9,979 bases of DNA from Methylomonas sp. Lineage in GTDB: Bacteria > Pseudomonadota > Gammaproteobacteria > Methylococcales > Methylomonadaceae. A model generated the notes under the pieces. It was not told where the DNA came from. It saw only the letters and a list, made by a program, of their open reading frames with translations, and searched no databases. The translations under genes and the position numbers were made by a program. This document shows, piece after piece, positions 6,444 to 9,979 of the stretch (within the stretch, counting starts at the first letter, position 1; every line of letters starts with the position of its first letter). Location: contig JALXCS010000390.1 of the NCBI GenBank assembly GCA_026990815.1, positions 1-9,979 on the forward strand. The letters run 5' to 3'.

Positions 6444-9275
6444 ATGACCACAGATTACAAGAAGACCCTGAATTTACCCAAGACAGCTTTTCCCATGAAA
6501 GCAAATCTGGCTCAGCGCGAGCCGCAACGTCTCAAGCAATGGAATGAAGCAGAATTGTACGAAAAAATTCGTCAACAATTTGCTGGCAAGCCGCTGTTCG
6601 TTTTGCATGATGGACCGCCGTATGCCAATGGCGCTATTCATATTGGTCATGCCGTCAACAAGGTTTTAAAGGACATTATCGTCAAGTCAAAAACCTTGGC
6701 CGGTTTTGATGCACCGTATGTGCCAGGCTGGGATTGTCATGGTTTGCCAATTGAATTGATGGTCGAAAAAAAGGTGGGTAAAGCGGGGGTTAAAGTTTCT
6801 CATGCCGAGTTCAGAACAGCCTGCCGCGAATACGCGGCCAAGCAAGTCAATACCCAAAAGCAGGAATTTATTCGTTTGGGCGTCTTTGGCGAATGGGACA
6901 ATCCTTATTTAACCATGGATTATGCTTTTGAAGCTGATATTGTTAGATCATTAGGGAAAATTTGCGGCAAGGGTCACCTAAGCAAAGGTGCTAAACCAGT
7001 TCATTGGTGTACTGATTGTGGTTCGGCACTGGCTGAAGCGGAAGTCGAGTATGAAGATAAGCATTCGCCAGCGATTGATGTCAGATTTCAGGTGGTGGAT
7101 GAAGCCAAATTCATGGCCAGTTGTCATCATGCGCCAGAACATGAGGGTGAAGGTCCGTTGTCAGTGGTGATTTGGACGACAACCCCGTGGACACTGCCAG
7201 CCAATCAGGCGGTGGCGCTCAATCCTGAACTGGAATATTCAGTCGTTCAATGCGAGAAAGATGGTAACAAAGAACGGTTGGTGGTAGCGGAGCAGTTACT
7301 TAAAGATGTGATGCTGCGTTATGAAATTGCAGACTATCATGTGATTGCTTACTGTAAGGGTGATGCGCTGGAAAATCAGTTGTTGCAACATCCATTCTAT
7401 GACCGTCAGGTGCCAATTATTTTAGGCGAGCATGTCACGCTTGAAGCCGGAACGGGTGCTGTTCATACTGCTCCGGGACATGGTCAGGATGACTATGTTG
7501 TTGGTCAAAAATACGGTTTACCGGTTGATAACCCGGTGGGTGATAATGGGGTGTTCTTGGAAAGTACTGAATTTTTTGCCGGTGAGCATGTTTTCAATGC
7601 CAACGATCATGTGTTAGAGATTCTGGAAGAACGAGGAAAATTGTTACATAACCATGCGATTGAGCATAGTTATCCTCATTGCTGGCGACATAAAACGCCG
7701 ATTATTTTTCGCGCTACCCCGCAATGGTTTATTTCGATGGATAAAAATTATTTACGCGAACAAGCTTTGAACGAAATCAAGCGTGTGCAATGGATTCCAG
7801 ATTGGGGGCAGGCCAGAATTGAAAGCATGCTGGAAGGCAGACCAGACTGGTGTATCTCTAGGCAACGCACTTGGGGTGTGCCGATTGCATTGTTTATTCA
7901 TAAAGAAACCGGGGAATTACATCCTCAAACGGTTGAACTGATTGAGCAAGTCGCACAACGAATTGAGAAGCAAGGCATCGAAGCCTGGTTTGCGCTGGAT
8001 GCAGAAGAACTGTTGGGCGACGAAGCTGGGCAATATGAAAAAATGCAGGACACACTGGATGTCTGGTTTGATTCCGGCGTCACCCATGCCTGTGTGCTGG
8101 ATCGCCGTCCTAACCTGCATTTTCCGGCAGATTTATATCTGGAAGGTTCTGACCAGCATCGCGGCTGGTTTCAATCTTCGTTACTGACTTCGGTGGCAAT
8201 GAATGAAGTAGCGCCATTCAAGGCAGTGCTCACGCATGGTTTTACGGTTGATGCCGAGGGTAAAAAAATGTCTAAATCCCGAGGTAACGTTGTGGCACCA
8301 CAATCGGTGATGAATAATCTGGGGGCTGATGTTCTGCGATTGTGGGTGGCTTCAACGGATTATCGTGGCGAAATGTCAGTTTCTGACGAAATCCTGAAAC
8401 GGACTTCGGATGGTTATCGTCGTTTAAGAAATACGGTGCGGTTTTTACTATCCAATTTAAACGGATTTGATCCCGCTCAACACAAGATCAAGCCTGAAGA
8501 TATGTTAGCGCTGGATCGCTGGGTCGTTGATCGCGCTGTACAATTGCAAAATGAAGTTACAGAGCTTTATGAAAATTACCAGTTCAATCAGATCTATCAA
8601 AAAATTCTGAATTTTTGCACCATCGATCTGGGCGGTTTTTATCTGGACATCATCAAAGATCGCCAGTACACCACGCAAGAGAACAGCGTAGCCAGAAGAT
8701 CAGCGCAAACCGCAATGTATTATGTTGCTGAAGCAATGTGTCGTTGGCTGGCGCCTATTATTTGCTATACCGCGGATGAAATCTGGGAATATCTGCCTGG
8801 TGAGCGCAGTGATTCAGTGTTTCTGGAAACCTGGTATGAAGATTTATTTGAACTGAATGAGACAGACAGCTTGAGTCGTGAAGACTGGCAAACCATTGTT
8901 GCTGTCCGTGATGCGGTCAGCAAAGAAGTGGAAGTATTGCGTAACAAAGGCGATATTGGCGCATCGTTGAATGCCGAAGTGGAACTTTATTGCAGTGACG
9001 ATCTGGCAGAAACTCTGAACAAATTGGCGGATGAATTACATTTTGTTTTTATTACTTCAAACGCAGCTGTAATAGACCAACAATTTTGTCCTGATAATGC
9101 ACTGGAAACCGGGATCGATGGTTTGAAACTCAGAATTTTTGCTTCAGAGCACCAAAAATGTGTGCGCTGCTGGCATCATCGGCATGATGTTGGCGAGCAT
9201 CCAGATCATCCGGAATTGTGTGGCCGTTGCGTGGAAAATGTAGCCGGCTCAGGTGAAACCAGAAGATTTGCATAA
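6444..9275 (+). CDS. ileS: Isoleucyl-tRNA synthetase
   Basis: IleS charges tRNA-Ile with isoleucine and edits misactivated valine. The 943-residue protein has the full bacterial layout. The ATP site signature PPYANGAIHIGH ends at residue 69 and KMSKS is at 608-612, the normal distance apart. Between them lies the CP1 editing domain with WTTTPWTLPANQA (a conserved Thr-rich editing loop) and GTGAVHTAPGHGQDDY. GSDQHRGWFQSSLLT comes shortly before KMSKS. The C-terminal zinc-binding end has two Cys pairs, C906/C909 (CVRCW) and C926/C929 (CGRC), as in the E. coli type that is sensitive to mupirocin. The ATG is 7 bp after the ribF stop without a clear ribosome site, suggesting coupling to ribF translation. 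Nothing is missing or altered in the motifs. Confidence 0.98.
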   Translation: MTTDYKKTLNLPKTAFPMKANLAQREPQRLKQWNEAELYEKIRQQFAGKPLFVLHDGPPYANGAIHIGHAVNKVLKDIIVKSKTLAGFDAPYVPGWDCHGLPIELMVEKKVGKAGVKVSHAEFRTACREYAAKQVNTQKQEFIRLGVFGEWDNPYLTMDYAFEADIVRSLGKICGKGHLSKGAKPVHWCTDCGSALAEAEVEYEDKHSPAIDVRFQVVDEAKFMASCHHAPEHEGEGPLSVVIWTTTPWTLPANQAVALNPELEYSVVQCEKDGNKERLVVAEQLLKDVMLRYEIADYHVIAYCKGDALENQLLQHPFYDRQVPIILGEHVTLEAGTGAVHTAPGHGQDDYVVGQKYGLPVDNPVGDNGVFLESTEFFAGEHVFNANDHVLEILEERGKLLHNHAIEHSYPHCWRHKTPIIFRATPQWFISMDKNYLREQALNEIKRVQWIPDWGQARIESMLEGRPDWCISRQRTWGVPIALFIHKETGELHPQTVELIEQVAQRIEKQGIEAWFALDAEELLGDEAGQYEKMQDTLDVWFDSGVTHACVLDRRPNLHFPADLYLEGSDQHRGWFQSSLLTSVAMNEVAPFKAVLTHGFTVDAEGKKMSKSRGNVVAPQSVMNNLGADVLRLWVASTDYRGEMSVSDEILKRTSDGYRRLRNTVRFLLSNLNGFDPAQHKIKPEDMLALDRWVVDRAVQLQNEVTELYENYQFNQIYQKILNFCTIDLGGFYLDIIKDRQYTTQENSVARRSAQTAMYYVAEAMCRWLAPIICYTADEIWEYLPGERSDSVFLETWYEDLFELNETDSLSREDWQTIVAVRDAVSKEVEVLRNKGDIGASLNAEVELYCSDDLAETLNKLADELHFVFITSNAAVIDQQFCPDNALETGIDGLKLRIFASEHQKCVRCWHHRHDVGEHPDHPELCGRCVENVAGSGETRRFA

Positions 9276-9279
9276 AACA

Positions 9280-9774
9280 ATGTTGAAATGGCTTTGGCTT
9301 TCGGGTTTGGTTATCGTGCTGGATCAGGCAAGTAAACTGGCAGTGGTTAAAGCCATGAATTTGTATGAGTCGATTCCGGTTATTCCCTTTTTCAATCTAA
9401 CCTATGTTCACAATACCGGCGCTGCCTTCAGTTTTTTAAGTGATGCAGGAGGCTGGCAGCGCTGGCTGTTTGCATTTCTCGCAGCTACAATTAGTTTGGT
9501 TCTAATTATTTGGCTGGTAAAATTAAAAAAACAGGAAATATTACTGGCTGCATCCCTGGCGTTAATTCTTGGGGGCGCCATAGGCAATTTGATAGACAGG
9601 ATTGCCTATGGTTATGTCATCGACTTTCTCGATGTCTACTATAAATCCTGGCACTGGCCTGCCTTTAATATTGCTGATTCCGCGATTACTTTGGGGGTGA
9701 TGTTGATGTTGCTGGAGTCTGTTGGTGTTGGAAAAGCCAGCCATGTCGATGGTTCAGAAATTGACGAAAAATAA
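9280..9774 (+). CDS. lspA: Lipoprotein signal peptidase (signal peptidase II)
   Basis: LspA is the inner-membrane aspartic peptidase that removes signal peptides from prolipoproteins after lipid attachment. The product is 164 residues, the same as E. coli LspA, with four membrane helices (about 4-20, 62-82, 86-104, 130-148). Motifs in order are LDQASK (14-19), NTGAAFSFL (45-53), GGAIGNLIDR (98-107), GYVIDFLD (111-118) and FNIADSAITLG (129-139). The catalytic aspartates are expected to be D115 and D133. I chose the ATG at 9280, four bases after the ileS stop, because it gives the standard length and starts just before the KWLWL helix. A GTG at 9253 inside ileS is open in the same frame and would add nine residues unlike the family. 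Close spacing suggests coupling to ileS. A substrate, the OmpA-family lipoprotein, is encoded upstream. Confidence 0.95.
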   Translation: MLKWLWLSGLVIVLDQASKLAVVKAMNLYESIPVIPFFNLTYVHNTGAAFSFLSDAGGWQRWLFAFLAATISLVLIIWLVKLKKQEILLAASLALILGGAIGNLIDRIAYGYVIDFLDVYYKSWHWPAFNIADSAITLGVMLMLLESVGVGKASHVDGSEIDEK

Positions 9775-9867
9775 CATATCGATATAAGGAATATTTTTGC
9801 TGAGTTATCTTTAGAGCAACAGTTTTTTCTGTTTGTGCGATTACCTCTTGGTATATACTATCCACGC

Positions 9868-9979
9868 TCAAAAATACCCCGTTTGCCCATCAATGATCTG
9901 AAATTTTTCAGACAATAACGAACGCAAAGGAGCATGATGCTCATCGAGGTTGTCGAAGAAGCTCGAACAGGCCTGTTTG
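9868..9979 (-). CDS. 3' end of an unidentified minus-strand gene, cut by the window edge
   Basis: Read leftward from the right edge, one frame stays open for 36 codons to a TGA at 9868-9870. Its end reads SSFFDNLDEHHAPLRSLLSEKF and then QIIDGQTGYF, which looks like genuine protein (mixed helix-forming residues, natural codon choice) rather than chance. I do not recognise the family. The pattern FF-x-x-L ... LRSLL ... F-x-I-I vaguely recalls the C-terminal tails of DDE transposases, but that is only an impression. It converges on lspA, with 93 bp between the stops. A competing + strand reading starting near 9934 exists and is listed among rejected items. Confidence 0.4.
   Translation of the reverse strand, partial: KQACSSFFDNLDEHHAPLRSLLSEKFQIIDGQTGYF

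Noticed and set aside
9776..9785. ATATCGATAT palindrome right after the lspA stop.
   Set aside because: Ten bases of mostly A/T palindrome, single copy; no evidence for function.
9818..9833. AACAG-TTTTTT-CTGTT hairpin after lspA as a terminator.
   Set aside because: The stem is five bases and A/T-rich, and the T run lies in the loop rather than after the stem, so it does not fit an intrinsic terminator.
9934..9979. A + strand start: AAAGGAG (9926-9932) before ATG at 9934/9937, with a TATACT at 9854-9859 upstream.
   Set aside because: Only 14-15 codons are visible, the spacing is one to four bases and the -35 is poor. The opposite frame, open for 36 codons with natural protein composition and a stop, looks more like coding sequence. 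It remains a real alternative until the sequence is extended.
1..9979. CRISPR arrays, tRNA or rRNA genes, complete insertion sequences, toxin-antitoxin pairs.
   Set aside because: No regularly spaced direct repeats, no cloverleaf or rRNA-like sequence, and no complete transposase frame were seen on either strand.

Overview
The window looks like chromosomal DNA of a gammaproteobacterium of moderate to low GC content. The order murJ ... ribF-ileS-lspA is a classic gammaproteobacterial arrangement (murJ directly before ribF in Pseudomonas and many others), and the RibF, IleS and LspA sequences carry all the motifs expected of that group. Nothing in the window fixes the genus.

Layout from left to right: (1) the last 68 codons of murJ, the lipid II flippase, on the + strand. 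(2) Converging on it, a minus-strand pair: pcm, an L-isoaspartyl methyltransferase with a signal peptide, followed by a large polytopic membrane protein with a spermidine-synthase-like Rossmann domain in its middle. (3) Divergent from that pair, a + strand OmpA-family lipoprotein with a glycine-zipper segment (YiaD-like). (4) A perfect 13-bp hairpin, probably a shared terminator. (5) A minus-strand gene for a cysteine-containing seven-helix membrane protein of unknown function. (6) A 328-bp divergent intergenic region that holds a 162-bp palindromic element with 27-bp perfect terminal inverted repeats (MITE-like) and, just before ribF, a concentric two-step dyad. (7) The housekeeping operon ribF-ileS-lspA on the + strand. 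(8) At the right edge, a 3' fragment of a minus-strand reading frame converging on lspA.

The two halves work differently. ribF (FMN/FAD synthesis), ileS (isoleucyl-tRNA synthetase), lspA (lipoprotein signal peptidase) and murJ are core genes. The block between murJ and ribF (pcm, the SpeE-like membrane protein, the lipoprotein and the seven-helix protein) is an envelope-oriented insertion: every one of its four products is predicted to be exported or in a membrane. LspA encoded here would mature the OmpA-family lipoprotein encoded in the same window.

I found no CRISPR array, tRNA, rRNA, complete insertion sequence or obvious defence system. The items most worth a second look are the palindromic element, the exported Pcm beside a membrane-embedded SpeE-like protein, and the orphan seven-helix protein.
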